A DNA stretch of 64,000 nt from Acidobacteriota bacterium. GTDB taxonomy: Bacteria > Acidobacteriota > Terriglobia > Terriglobales > Acidobacteriaceae. The first letter of the stretch is position 1. Each line of letters begins with the position of its first letter. Made by a program: the position numbers and the translations under genes. The stretch is from assembly GCA_021779935.1 (NCBI GenBank), contig JAJXZT010000004.1, positions 20,229 to 84,228 of the forward strand, written 5' to 3'. Shown here in pieces: positions 1 through 10,006 of the stretch. The notes below the pieces were generated by a model, which searched no databases, was not told the origin of the DNA, and was given only the letters and a program-made list of their open reading frames with translations.

Positions 1-1
1 T

Positions 2-1930
2 CAGCACATCCGTAGCTTTCTCCAAGCCAAGTACCAACTTGAGCTAGACAACATCGTTGTGGAACAGCCGCCGAAGATCGAGTTCGGCGAATTCGCGTTG
101 CCGCTCTGCTTCGAACTGGCGCGTCGGCTGCGCAAGGCTCCGCGCAAGATTGCCGAGGAGATCGTCGCGGAGTTGCCGCCGCTTGACGGTTTCCAGGCGT
201 TCGAAGTTGCGGGCGGCGGATACATCAACGCCCGCATCAATCGTGGCCGGGCCGCCGCGCTCGTGGTTGAAGCGCAGGCTGATATGGCGTCCGCCGGACA
301 GGCCGGCAAGATCCTCGTCGAACATACTTCGATCAATCCAAACAAGGCCGCGCACATCGGACACCTGCGCAACTCCATCCTCGGTGACACGTTCGTTCGC
401 CTGCTGCGCTCCGCCGGGCGCGAGGTCGATGTGCAGAATTACATCGACAACACGGGCGTGCAGGTTGCCGACGTGGTCGCCGGTTTCGTACATCTCGAAA
501 AGAAGTCGAAGGCCGAGATTGAGAAAATCATGGCTTCGACCTCGAAGTTCGACTACTACTGCTGGGACCTCTACGCGAAGGTCTCGCAGTGGTATGGCGA
601 GGACAAGGCGAACCTGCAAGTGCGGCTCGATACGCTGCACGCCATCGAGCATGGCGGCAACGAACTGGCCGACATCGCCGATCTCATTTCGACGGCCGTG
701 CTGCTGCGTCACCTGGAGACGATGGAACGGCTCGGCATCGAGTACGACTTTTTGCCGCGCGAGAGCGAAATCCTCCATTTGAACTTCTGGAGCACAGCCT
801 TCGAGCAGTTGAAGGAGAAGAAGGTCCTCTACTTCGAAACCGAAGGCAAAAACAACGGCTGCTGGGTGATGACGCGTCCGGGCAGCGAAGGCAGCGCCGA
901 AGGTCCGGACGAAGACGCCAAGGTCATCGTTCGCTCGAACGGAACGGTCGGCTATGTCGGCAAGGACATCGCTTACCATCTCTGGAAGTTCGGCCTGCTT
1001 GGCCGCGACTTCGGTTACAAGCGCTTCTACCGCTATCCGAACGGACAAGACGTGTGGATCTCAACCAGTCCCGAAGACGACGAACTGAATCATCCGCACT
1101 TCGGCAGCGTGAGTGAAATCTACAACGTCATCGATGCGCGCCAGTCAGAGCCGCAGGAGACGGTGAAGGAAGCGCTGCGACTGCTGGGCGCGACAGAACA
1201 GGCGGAACATTACACGCACTTCTCGTACGAGATGGTGGCGCTGACGCCGCGCTGCGCGCTCGAACTCGGCTACGAGGTGAGCGAGGAAGACCAGCAAAAA
1301 TCGTACATCGAAGTCTCCGGACGTAAGGGCTTCGGCGTGAAGGCCGACGACCTGCTCGACAAGCTGATCTTGGCGGCCAAGGCCGAGGTCGACTCGCGCC
1401 ATCCGGAACTGAGCGACGAAGAACGCCTGGCAATCGCGCGGCAAATCGCCATCGGCGCGCTGCGCTACTTCATGCTGAAGTTCACGAAGCAATCGGTGAT
1501 CGCCTTTGACTTCCGCGAAGCGCTGGCCTTCGAGGGCGAAACCGGGCCGTACGCGCAATACGCCGTGGTGCGCGCCACGAACATCTTCCGCAAGGCGGGC
1601 ACGACGGCCGAGGAGATTCTGAAGGACTCGGCCGATCTCTCACCGTACTTAGAGGGCGAAACCGGCACGGAAATCTGGGCGCTGTGGTTGCTGGCCGGAC
1701 AGGCATCGACACTTATCGATCAATGCATCGCCACGACCGAACCGGCCTACCTGGCCAAGTACGCCTTCCAACTGGCGCAGCAGTTCAACAACTTCTACCA
1801 TCGTCACCACATCCTGACGGAAGCTGACGAGGGACGGAAGCGCTTCCTGCTGACGACAGCAGCGGTGGTGCGCAGGGAACTTATTCGTGTGCTTGCGGTC
1901 ATGGGGATTACGGTTCCGCCGGTGATGTGA
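2..1930 (+). CDS. argS: Arginyl-tRNA synthetase, 5' end cut by window edge
   Basis: Class I aminoacyl-tRNA synthetase that charges tRNA-Arg in the cytoplasm. The reading frame is open from base 2 to the window edge, and the residues before the first GTG (position 59) match the conserved N-terminal additional domain, so the true start lies outside the window. The HIGH motif is present as HIGHL after the NPNKAA stretch near base 345. A KMSKS-loop equivalent, SGRKGFG, lies near base 1315, as in many ArgS lacking a canonical KMSKS. The C-terminal anticodon-binding helical domain runs from about base 1500 to the stop and contains the family signature with FNNFYH. The gene reads straight into a C-rich and AT-rich repeat after its stop. 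Identity is very secure. Confidence 0.97.
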   Translation, partial: QHIRSFLQAKYQLELDNIVVEQPPKIEFGEFALPLCFELARRLRKAPRKIAEEIVAELPPLDGFQAFEVAGGGYINARINRGRAAALVVEAQADMASAGQAGKILVEHTSINPNKAAHIGHLRNSILGDTFVRLLRSAGREVDVQNYIDNTGVQVADVVAGFVHLEKKSKAEIEKIMASTSKFDYYCWDLYAKVSQWYGEDKANLQVRLDTLHAIEHGGNELADIADLISTAVLLRHLETMERLGIEYDFLPRESEILHLNFWSTAFEQLKEKKVLYFETEGKNNGCWVMTRPGSEGSAEGPDEDAKVIVRSNGTVGYVGKDIAYHLWKFGLLGRDFGYKRFYRYPNGQDVWISTSPEDDELNHPHFGSVSEIYNVIDARQSEPQETVKEALRLLGATEQAEHYTHFSYEMVALTPRCALELGYEVSEEDQQKSYIEVSGRKGFGVKADDLLDKLILAAKAEVDSRHPELSDEERLAIARQIAIGALRYFMLKFTKQSVIAFDFREALAFEGETGPYAQYAVVRATNIFRKAGTTAEEILKDSADLSPYLEGETGTEIWALWLLAGQASTLIDQCIATTEPAYLAKYAFQLAQQFNNFYHRHHILTEADEGRKRFLLTTAAVVRRELIRVLAVMGITVPPVM

Positions 1931-2080
1931 CCCCCACCCCCTATTTTTAAGTATTTGCGAATCAAATACTTGGGTGATTTTGTTCGCAGATATTTGAAAA
2001 TAAACGGATTAAAGTCGTTTGTTTTCAAATATCTGGAAAAGCCGCTGACCGAAGCGCGATTTGTCGATTGCAAAAGAACA

Positions 2081-2104
2081 GGGACTTGCCGACGGGCAAG
2101 TCCC
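2081..2104 (+). terminator. Hairpin after argS, terminator-like
   Basis: Perfect 10-bp stem GGGACTTGCC/GGCAAGTCCC with a 4-base loop. The downstream T tract is weak (TCTACTTTTAG), so termination is likely but not certain. It lies inside the composite repeat, 150 bases after the argS stop. Confidence 0.5.
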
Positions 2105-2199
2105 TCTACTTTTAGGATAGCAAATCCGACGGGGAAAAGGACCAACTGGATTTGCTTTGTTTGCCGAGAGTTAAGCCGTGAGGGGGCTTGACAAAAAAA

Positions 2200-2227
2200 G
2201 TTTCGAGTTTCAAGTTTCGAGTTTCAA
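2200..2227. repeat. Perfect 14-bp tandem duplication
   Basis: Two exact head-to-tail copies of GTTTCGAGTTTCAA. They sit just before the GCCACGGATG block. A looser TTTCGA-type repeat is at the matching place in the second composite copy near 48743. Confidence 0.9.
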
Positions 2228-2456
2228 GAAAAGACAGGTTGCCACGGATGAGCACGGATTCTCACGGATGAGGCTTTGGGGATTGTCGATGGCTGATGGC
2301 GGATTGACGATTGGGGCGGGCGCCGGGGATTTTCTGGTGCGGCTTGAAATCTGCACTCCGCAAGGTTGGAATTCAACGGACCCGCTTCTGCCAACGGAAG
2401 GCAGAAATGGAGCACCTTCAGGCTCAATGGAGATGTGGGCCACCGACCAAATCGGA

Positions 2457-3881
2457 CTACTCTACCTCGCCCTGATCATTTTGCGCATTTGCCAATATGC
2501 CTACGAGCGAGTTGGCGAGATCCTTTCGTTCGCTTTTTTCCTCGATCTTTGTCATGGCGTATTTCCCAGCGAGGCTGAGTCCTGGTACCGCAGCGACGAG
2601 CGGCGCGAGGTAAGGTATAAGAAATGTGCCCAAAGAAAGCCAGCTAGCACCCGCTAAGCCACTGTATTTGCGCCGATATTTCTCGTCGAGCCTCTTTGCT
2701 TCACTCCGGTAATCGTTCAGGAGTCCTCCAATTCCCGAGGCTACCTCTGCCGCAACCCGATCTATATCTTCAAAATCTGCATCCCGCAGAATCGAGGTTG
2801 ATTCCGCTAAACGCTTCCTGAAACGTTCATTCTCATTATTGAGGCGCATTTCTACGAGCGCGTCGATTGTTGCATTCGACAGCCATTCGAACCGTTGAGT
2901 TGCTAAAGCGTCGATCAATGTCCGCGTGGTGGCGGAGATCGTCAATCCTCTCTCAAGAGAATCACTACAGGCCGCTGCGCTCAATTTGAAATAATAAGCT
3001 TGCTGTTCTACCGATAGAAGAGGCTGCGCCCTCATCGCGATTGAGTTTTCAATCAAGTGAAACTGGGGTTCGAGTCTCTCCAATAAAGCGTTGCAGACCT
3101 TTTGCGCGTCCGAGAGGCTGTTCATAAAGGACATGTAAGAGGGAGTGCGCCATTCCCGAATCTCGCTGATGTAACGGCGCAGGGCGTCGTCAAGAGGCTC
3201 TCCAATCGGGCCGCCAGGTGCGACCAGCAGTTGCTTGACTCTCACAGCCTCCAGAAATTCTTCCGGATGTTCGGTCGCAAATTTCGCTGCATCCTCAATG
3301 CAGGTCAGCGGGAGATTGAGGAGGACGCCCAGCGTGCCTCCAACGAATTCTGTGAGCTTTTCCCGGCTTGTTTGGTCGTGTTGCTGAAGAAGTCTGTCGA
3401 AACTGGGAAATACGACCACTGGCGGGACGCCTAGGTCCGCGTCAACAAGAGGCTTAAGCCGGAGAATATAGAACATTTCTTCCAAGATTCGAGTCGAGTG
3501 GAATTTTTCCTCTGGCCGTTCCGCTTCGATCAAGGCGAAAATGGGGTCCGGGATCAGAACCGTATCGGTGTAGAGGACCATTCTCTTGGCAGCGGCGAGT
3601 TGAGTTGTCCTGAAGTGGGCGCCCCCACCCATGACCGCTTTGATCCCACCCAATTCCGCCGCGTCGTGGTAGGGCTTCACAGTTTTGTAGACCTTGTTAA
3701 GTTCGGGCTCCGCCCACTCGAACGCTTTTTGCACGTCAGCTGCTCTCGAACCCAACGATCTTATTTTTTCCGCAAATTGACTCAAGGGAGCGAACTTTTT
3801 CGGGCTCGTTCCTGTTGCGCGTTCGAAGAACTCCTCAAGGACCGCGAACAGATCCCGCTGGTGGGCAATCAGTTCTTTCAT
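2457..3881 (-). CDS. Orphan protein of unknown function, C-terminal hydrophobic segment
   Basis: A 474-aa protein that I do not recognise. It appears mostly alpha-helical and rich in charged residues, without a signal peptide. Near its C-terminus is a hydrophobic stretch (SWLSLGTFLIPYLAPLVAAV), preceded by a Lys/Arg-rich helix, which could be a membrane anchor or a buried helical hairpin. No catalytic motif was found. The start is uncertain: ATG at 3881 is used here; a TTG at 3902 would add seven residues but its AAAGGGA is too close. The gene has long open reading without stops and is flanked by dispersed repeats, with a divergent small gene 107 bases away. The setting looks like an accessory insertion between housekeeping genes, but that is inference. 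Confidence 0.7.
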   Translation of the reverse strand: MKELIAHQRDLFAVLEEFFERATGTSPKKFAPLSQFAEKIRSLGSRAADVQKAFEWAEPELNKVYKTVKPYHDAAELGGIKAVMGGGAHFRTTQLAAAKRMVLYTDTVLIPDPIFALIEAERPEEKFHSTRILEEMFYILRLKPLVDADLGVPPVVVFPSFDRLLQQHDQTSREKLTEFVGGTLGVLLNLPLTCIEDAAKFATEHPEEFLEAVRVKQLLVAPGGPIGEPLDDALRRYISEIREWRTPSYMSFMNSLSDAQKVCNALLERLEPQFHLIENSIAMRAQPLLSVEQQAYYFKLSAAACSDSLERGLTISATTRTLIDALATQRFEWLSNATIDALVEMRLNNENERFRKRLAESTSILRDADFEDIDRVAAEVASGIGGLLNDYRSEAKRLDEKYRRKYSGLAGASWLSLGTFLIPYLAPLVAAVPGLSLAGKYAMTKIEEKSERKDLANSLVGILANAQNDQGEVE

Positions 3882-3988
3882 AGCGAATTGAAGATACAGC
3901 AAATCCCTTTCAGGCCAATAGCGGTAATTGTGAGTATATTTACGTTGTACATCGGTTCGGTTTAGCCTTTATTGAGGAGGGAATGGCA

Positions 3989-4219
3989 ATGGAATCGGAA
4001 GAGATTCTCGGGATCGACCTCCACGACGCAATCATGGGGTTGAAGCGGGCGGTAGGAATGAAAAGGCTGGTACTCAGGTCACCCTTCACAATTCGAGCGC
4101 TGGACCGCGTTCGGCTCGGTGCAGACGGAAGGGTGGACCCGTCAACTGTCGGCCCGGAAGTCCGCGCTGCGGCCCGCGCTTATATCGGCATGCATCCCGA
4201 CGACTGGGCCACCCGCTAA
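3989..4219 (+). CDS. Small hypothetical protein
   Basis: A 76-aa product, acidic at its N-terminus, with no family I recognise. The strong ribosome binding site AGGAGG (3975-3980) is 8 bases from the ATG at 3989, so that start is preferred. An in-frame ATG at 3983 is only 2 bases from it. The middle reads like a regulatory or adaptor peptide, and the end contains IGMHPDDWATR. It is divergent from the 474-aa orphan gene and may share a promoter region of about 100 bases with it. Function unknown. Confidence 0.5.
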   Translation: MESEEILGIDLHDAIMGLKRAVGMKRLVLRSPFTIRALDRVRLGADGRVDPSTVGPEVRAAARAYIGMHPDDWATR

Positions 4220-4551
4220 AGTCATAAACGTCAAGGGCCGCGGTCTTGGAAAACGGGCTTGAGTGCGCGATTCTCACGCACGCAATGATGAGCGCACTAT
4301 CGCTGATCCGCTCCCCGAAAATTGATCCAGCGTAAATGAGAGTTTTCCAGCTAAGATGCTCTGCTCGGTGCAGCGGCTTGTTTGAGGTGACAGTGGATGT
4401 TTGCCGAAGAGGGAGAGAAGGTATTGCTGAGAGGTAGTGCGTTGGGATGCTTCGTCGCTGCGCTCCTCAGCATGACACGTGGATACTGTGATGCGCTGCG
4501 AGCGGCGAGCAAACGCAACAGCAACAGCAACGGCAAAAGCAAAATGCATAG

Positions 4552-4582
4552 ATCCTGAGTCGCAAAGAACGCGACTCAGGAT
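4552..4582. repeat. 12-bp inverted repeat
   Basis: Perfect arms ATCCTGAGTCGC (4552-4563) and GCGACTCAGGAT (4571-4582) with a 7-base loop, followed by GACAGC. There is no T run, so a terminator role is doubtful. It looks like a mobile-type hairpin of the 'ctcaggatgaca' kind. Confidence 0.7.
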
Positions 4583-4630
4583 GACAGCATCAAAGAAAAG
4601 TGTGTTATTCCGCCCGGAGTTCACTTATCT

Positions 4631-4687
4631 CCCATGCGAGCAAAGTCGGCTCGCATGGGCCACCCACGCGGCTCGCATGGGCCACCC
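4631..4687. repeat. CCCATGCGAGC/GCTCGCATGGG hairpin repeat, copy 1
   Basis: Perfect 11-bp inverted repeat (4631-4641 and 4649-4659) with a 7-base loop, followed by CCACCC. The unit GGCTCGCATGGGCCACCC is then repeated directly at 4670-4687. A second copy with the same arms and trailing CCACCC lies at 49071-49104. Confidence 0.85.
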
Positions 4688-4711
4688 GAAGACTTTCGGT
4701 AAGTAGAAAAC

Positions 4712-6229
<1,518 letters not shown>

Positions 6230-6304
6230 GCCCACGGAACCCTTTCTATAAGGACGCTAATATCTTAACGGCGGAGCCGGTAACGACTTGAGTTGCGGCA
6301 GCGA

Positions 6305-6832
6305 TTAGGTTTTACGGCTGCGGGCGATGGCGTCGCGCGCTTCCTTGTCGGCGGTGCGGCGACGTTCAGTCTCCCGTTTATCCCAAAGCTGCTTGCCCTT
6401 TGCGAGCGCCATCTCAACCTTTACTTTACCGTTCTTAAAATACATTCGAGTGGCGACAAGCGTAAGTCCCTTTTGCTGAAGTTTTCCGGTCAGCTTGAGG
6501 ATTTCGGCCTTCTTGGCGAGCAATTTCCGGGTGCGGAGCGGTTGGTGGTTGAACTGCGCTCCGGGGGCGTAGGGGCCTATGTGGGCGTTGAGGAGGAAGA
6601 GCTCGCTATCTTTTACCAGGCCGTATGCGTCTTTCAAATTGGCAAGGCCATCGCGGACGGACTTGACTTCGGTGCCGTGGAGGACGATTCCCGCCTCGAA
6701 TTTGTCCGATAGAAAATAATTGTGAGAAGCAGAGCGATTCTGGGCAGCGTCGCGCTCGCCGGATGCGACAGGGTCGCGCCGGACGTTTTTGGGCTTATTC
6801 GGTTGCGTTTGCTGCGCAGTGTTTCGAGCCAT
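6305..6832 (-). CDS. smpB: SsrA-binding protein SmpB
   Basis: Partner of tmRNA in trans-translation: it binds the tRNA-like domain of SsrA and guides it into the A site of stalled ribosomes. The protein is 175 aa, slightly longer than usual because of a basic, low-complexity N-terminal extension of about 35 residues. The conserved core with GTEVKS, the NAHI segment and the basic C-terminal tail (WDKRETERRR) are all present. The tmRNA gene was not seen in this window. The gene precedes pepA on the minus strand and is divergent from the secretin gene. Confidence 0.96.
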   Translation of the reverse strand: MARNTAQQTQPNKPKNVRRDPVASGERDAAQNRSASHNYFLSDKFEAGIVLHGTEVKSVRDGLANLKDAYGLVKDSELFLLNAHIGPYAPGAQFNHQPLRTRKLLAKKAEILKLTGKLQQKGLTLVATRMYFKNGKVKVEMALAKGKQLWDKRETERRRTADKEARDAIARSRKT

Positions 6833-6956
6833 TTGAGTCCGGATGCGTATTGGCCATCGAAAGTGCCGCTCCGGGAGAGTTCCGGAACGTGCCGACTATG
6901 GTACTTAGAGTTCGTATCGTAACACAGGCGTAGGGCTTAGGGCCGTGGGCAGATGC

Positions 6957-6962
6957 TATAAT
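6957..6962 (+). promoter_or_regulatory. -10 box upstream of the secretin gene
   Basis: A perfect TATAAT lies 75 bases before the secretin start in the 205-base divergent region between smpB and the secretin. No good -35 hexamer is seen at the expected spacing, so the call rests on the -10 box and its position. Confidence 0.5.
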
Positions 6963-7037
6963 CGGCCCTGTTTTCAACGAACCTGCTAGTGCAGGTGCGG
7001 GTTCATACAGGTACAAGAACGTGTCCAAAGGAGTGCA

Positions 7038-9365
7038 ATGAAACGCCTGATGGCTACCCCGTCCCGGGGTTCCCGCACCCGCGTCGTAGTGATTCTTCTG
7101 CTGGTCATAATGGCCGCCTTGCCGGCACTGGCGGACAAGGCAAAGTCCCTTTACCAAAAGGGGCGCGACGCCGAGGCCCGACAGAACTACGAAGTCGCCT
7201 ACGATTACTACAAACAGGCGTTTGACCTGAAGCCCAAAGAGCTGGACTACCGGATTGCGTATGAGCGGACGAAGCTCTATGCCGGGGCAGCTCACGTCAA
7301 TCGCGGGCAACTGCTGCGCAAGGCGGGCAAGCTTCAGGAAGCACTGGCGGAATTTGAAAAGGCGATAAAGATCGATCCTTCCAGTTTCATCGCACAGCAG
7401 GAATTACGTCGAACGGAGGACATGATCAATAAGCCTCCGGAGGCCACAGGCGCACCGGCGGGCTCGGAGAAGCAGGAGCGGAAGGACGTCAGAGAAATGG
7501 CGGCTCCGGTGCAACTGAAGCCGATTTCGAATACGCCGATTACGTTGCGGATGGTGGAGGACACAAAGGTCATCTACGAGACGATCGGCAAGCTGGCGGG
7601 GATCAACGTTCTGTTCGATCCGGACTACACCTCGCGGCGGATCAAGATTGAATTGAATGCAGTGACACTGAGCCAGGCGCTGGAAATTGTGGCTCTGGAA
7701 TCGAAGACCTTCTGGCGTCCAGTGACGCCGAACACGATCTACGTTGCGACTGACTCGAAGACGAATCGGCAGCAGATTGAGCCGCAAGTCCTGCGCACCT
7801 TTTATTTATCGAACCTTTCCGGGCCGACAGACATGCTGGACGTGGCCAATGCGCTGCGGTCGGTGCTGGAAATCAGCCGCGTGCAGCAGCTTCCAAGCCA
7901 GAACGCAATCGTGGTTCGAGGAACAGCCGACCAGGTTCTGCTGGCTCAGAAGCTGATTGACGATCTCGACAAGCCGAAACCGGAAGTAATAGTTGAAGTC
8001 GCGATCATGCAGGTGCAGAAAGACAAGTTGAAGCAGTTGGGAATTCAGCCGCCGTTTACGTCGACTGCTTCGCCGACGGTCACGCTGCAATCGCCGACAA
8101 CGACGTCGAGTTCCACTACTTCCGGTTCGACAAGCAGTTCAAGCACCAGCAGCACGGGCAACTTGACGCTGAATGACCTGGCGAACCTGGATGCGCGCGA
8201 CTTTGCAGTGACGATTCCGTCGATGAGCGTCTCAATGCTGATGAATGACAGCACGACAAGGGTGATCCAGAACCCATCGGTCCGCGCACTGGATGGACAG
8301 AAGGCGGTACTGAAGATCGGCGAAAGGTACCCGATCGCGACCGGATCGTTCCAGCCGGGCATCGGCGGCGTGGGCATCAACCCGCTGGTGAACACGCAAT
8401 TCCAGTACACGGATATTGGCGTCAATATAGAGATCACACCGCATGTTTATCCCGACAACGAAGTGGGATTGAAGGTTGTGATGGAGGTTTCGTCCGTCAC
8501 GTCGCAGGCTAACATCGGCGGCATCACACAGCCGATCATTGGCAATCGCCACATCGAGCAGGACATACGGCTCAAGGACGGCCAGGTGAACCTGGTGGGC
8601 GGCATCATGGAGCACTCCGACGTAAAGGCCATCAGCGGATTGCCATGGCTGTCGCAGATTCCGGTGCTGAAATACCTGTTCGGGCAGGAGCACACGGAGC
8701 ACACGGAAAACGAAATCGTCTTCGCGCTGATTCCGCGCATTGTCCGCGGAACGGATGTGAACGACGTGAATACCCGCACGGTTGACATTGGGACGGCGAA
8801 CAACATCGAAGTGCGCCGGGTTCAGCCGCAGGCACCCACGACGGGGCAGCCCTCGATGCCGGTGGCCACGCCGCCGCAGCAGGGTGTTCCCACGATGCCT
8901 CCGCCGGCGCAGGCCCCAACGCCAACGGCACAGACGACGCCGGCAGTTGGAGGCCCGATCCTGAGCTTTGACCCGCCGACCATCAACCAGGCGACAGGTT
9001 CCACGTTTATGGTCAACGTCGCGCTGAACGGAGCGCAGAACGTGTTCTCCATTCCGGCGCAGATCAACTACAACCCAAAGCTGCTGCAATTGGTGAATGT
9101 GTCGGATGGCAACCTGTTGTCGCGTGACGGGCAGGCGGTTGCGCTGGTGCATCGCGACGATCCGAGTATTGGCAGCATCCAGGTTACAGCGACGAGACCA
9201 CCGGGAAGCGGCGGTGTGTCGGGCAGTGGAAATGTATTTACGCTGACGTTCCTGGCGAAGGCTCCCGGAGAGGGAACGATCACGCTGAATCCGTCGATGT
9301 TGCGCGACCCGTCGATGCAGGCGACGGCGGTGAGCGGTTCGCAGGCGGTAGTTACGATTCGATAG
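7038..9365 (+). CDS. Secretin with N-terminal TPRs and C-terminal cohesin-like domain
   Basis: Outer-membrane pore protein of the GspD/PilQ superfamily, 775 aa. An N-terminal signal segment (about residues 15-32, hydrophobic and ending ALA) is followed by TPR-like helices (35-125), an STN/secretin N-domain (about 165-310), a Ser/Thr-rich loop (about 345-375), and the conserved secretin beta-barrel domain (about 385-560) with the VGGIMEHSDVK and GLPWLSQIP signatures. A Pro/Gln/Ala linker (590-640) leads to a cohesin-like beta-sandwich (640-775) with FDPPTINQATGSTF and FSIPAQINYNP. The start has GGAG five bases upstream. Two pseudopilin genes follow, which supports a type II secretion or type IV pilus role; no ATPase gene is nearby. 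The TPR and cohesin additions are not part of classical GspD. Confidence 0.9.
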   Translation: MKRLMATPSRGSRTRVVVILLLVIMAALPALADKAKSLYQKGRDAEARQNYEVAYDYYKQAFDLKPKELDYRIAYERTKLYAGAAHVNRGQLLRKAGKLQEALAEFEKAIKIDPSSFIAQQELRRTEDMINKPPEATGAPAGSEKQERKDVREMAAPVQLKPISNTPITLRMVEDTKVIYETIGKLAGINVLFDPDYTSRRIKIELNAVTLSQALEIVALESKTFWRPVTPNTIYVATDSKTNRQQIEPQVLRTFYLSNLSGPTDMLDVANALRSVLEISRVQQLPSQNAIVVRGTADQVLLAQKLIDDLDKPKPEVIVEVAIMQVQKDKLKQLGIQPPFTSTASPTVTLQSPTTTSSSTTSGSTSSSSTSSTGNLTLNDLANLDARDFAVTIPSMSVSMLMNDSTTRVIQNPSVRALDGQKAVLKIGERYPIATGSFQPGIGGVGINPLVNTQFQYTDIGVNIEITPHVYPDNEVGLKVVMEVSSVTSQANIGGITQPIIGNRHIEQDIRLKDGQVNLVGGIMEHSDVKAISGLPWLSQIPVLKYLFGQEHTEHTENEIVFALIPRIVRGTDVNDVNTRTVDIGTANNIEVRRVQPQAPTTGQPSMPVATPPQQGVPTMPPPAQAPTPTAQTTPAVGGPILSFDPPTINQATGSTFMVNVALNGAQNVFSIPAQINYNPKLLQLVNVSDGNLLSRDGQAVALVHRDDPSIGSIQVTATRPPGSGGVSGSGNVFTLTFLAKAPGEGTITLNPSMLRDPSMQATAVSGSQAVVTIR

Positions 9366-9519
9366 CGAATCAACCGGCGGACGGCATTTAGGTATGTGGT
9401 ACTTGAGTGCCTGTGAGGATGCCTCACTGCCGGCGGCAGTTGGAACGCAGGCTTCCGTTCGGTCTCCGACCGCATCTCACCGATGACGAGGATTCGCGCC
9501 GGAAGAGCTTGGAGTTTTG

Positions 9520-9990
9520 ATGTTACGGCTCAAAAATCCGACGGTGAAAGAGTCCCGGGGATTCACGCTGATCGAGCTGATCGTGGCGATCGCGGTGATG
9601 GCAATCCTTGCCGGGGCAGCCATCCCGTTGGCTCGTGTGAGTATCAAACGCGAGAAAGAGCGGCGTTTACGGCACGCGCTGTGGGAGATGCGGGACGCGA
9701 TTGACCGTTACAAGGAAGCCGCGGACCGTGGCGCATTCCAGATCAAGCTGGGTTCGGAAGGGTATCCGCCCGACCTGGACACGCTGGTGAATGGAGTGGA
9801 TGTTGGCGGCAAGAAGATCCGGTTCCTGCGGCGCATCCCGAGGGACCCGATGACGAACAGCACGGATTGGGGACTGCGCTCGATGCAGGACGATCCGGAT
9901 TCGCAGTCATGGGGCGGACAGAACGTTTTCGATGTGTATACGAAGTCGCCGGACACGGCGCTGGACGGCACGAAGTACGCGGATTGGTAG
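9520..9990 (+). CDS. Type II secretion pseudopilin (GspG-like)
   Basis: A 156-aa prepilin-like protein. The N-terminus holds the type IV prepilin cleavage motif RGFTLIELIVAIAV: cleavage would follow Gly, with Phe at +1 and Glu at +5, and a hydrophobic helix comes next. The C-terminal part has the YPPDLDTLV and PRDPMTN motifs seen in GspG-type major pseudopilins of these bacteria. ATG at 9520 is chosen because GGAG is five bases upstream; a TTG one codon earlier is weaker. The gene lies 154 bases after the secretin and 16 bases before a second pseudopilin, so the three likely form one transport operon. Confidence 0.88.
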   Translation: MLRLKNPTVKESRGFTLIELIVAIAVMAILAGAAIPLARVSIKREKERRLRHALWEMRDAIDRYKEAADRGAFQIKLGSEGYPPDLDTLVNGVDVGGKKIRFLRRIPRDPMTNSTDWGLRSMQDDPDSQSWGGQNVFDVYTKSPDTALDGTKYADW

Positions 9991-10006
9991 GGGCTCGGGT
10001 AGGCAG

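Larger units (their letters stand above)
1931..2275. repeat. Composite dispersed repeat, copy 1
   Basis: Gene-free stretch that begins directly after the argS stop. In order it holds a C-run (1931-1941); an AT-rich part with two perfect dyads (GTATTTG/CAAATAC at 1951-1969, and a 12-bp pair GATATTTGAAAA/TTTTCAAATATC at 1989-2000 and 2022-2033); a GC hairpin after AAAGAACA; a GGGGAAAAGG...GATTTG block near 2130-2155; a TTTCGA-rich tandem; and a block beginning GCCACGGATG (2241-2273). The same blocks occur in the same order and orientation at 48356-48808. The remaining bases to 2456 show no gene I can support. Confidence 0.75.
4220..4711. other. Gene-free, repeat-rich interval
   Basis: About 490 bases without a convincing gene between the small hypothetical and the pepA 3' end. 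It holds a GCAACA-type simple repeat near 4514-4545, a 12-bp dyad (4552-4582) and a repeated GCTCGCATGGG hairpin element (4631-4687). The stretch near 4445-4480 (GGGATGCTTCGTCGCTGCGC) resembles the dispersed intergenic sequences common in this kind of genome, but no second copy is in this window. Confidence 0.6.

Noticed and set aside
2178..2657. 159-codon plus-strand frame
   Set aside because: It runs through dispersed repeats and the 3' end of the orphan minus-strand gene; no ribosome binding site.
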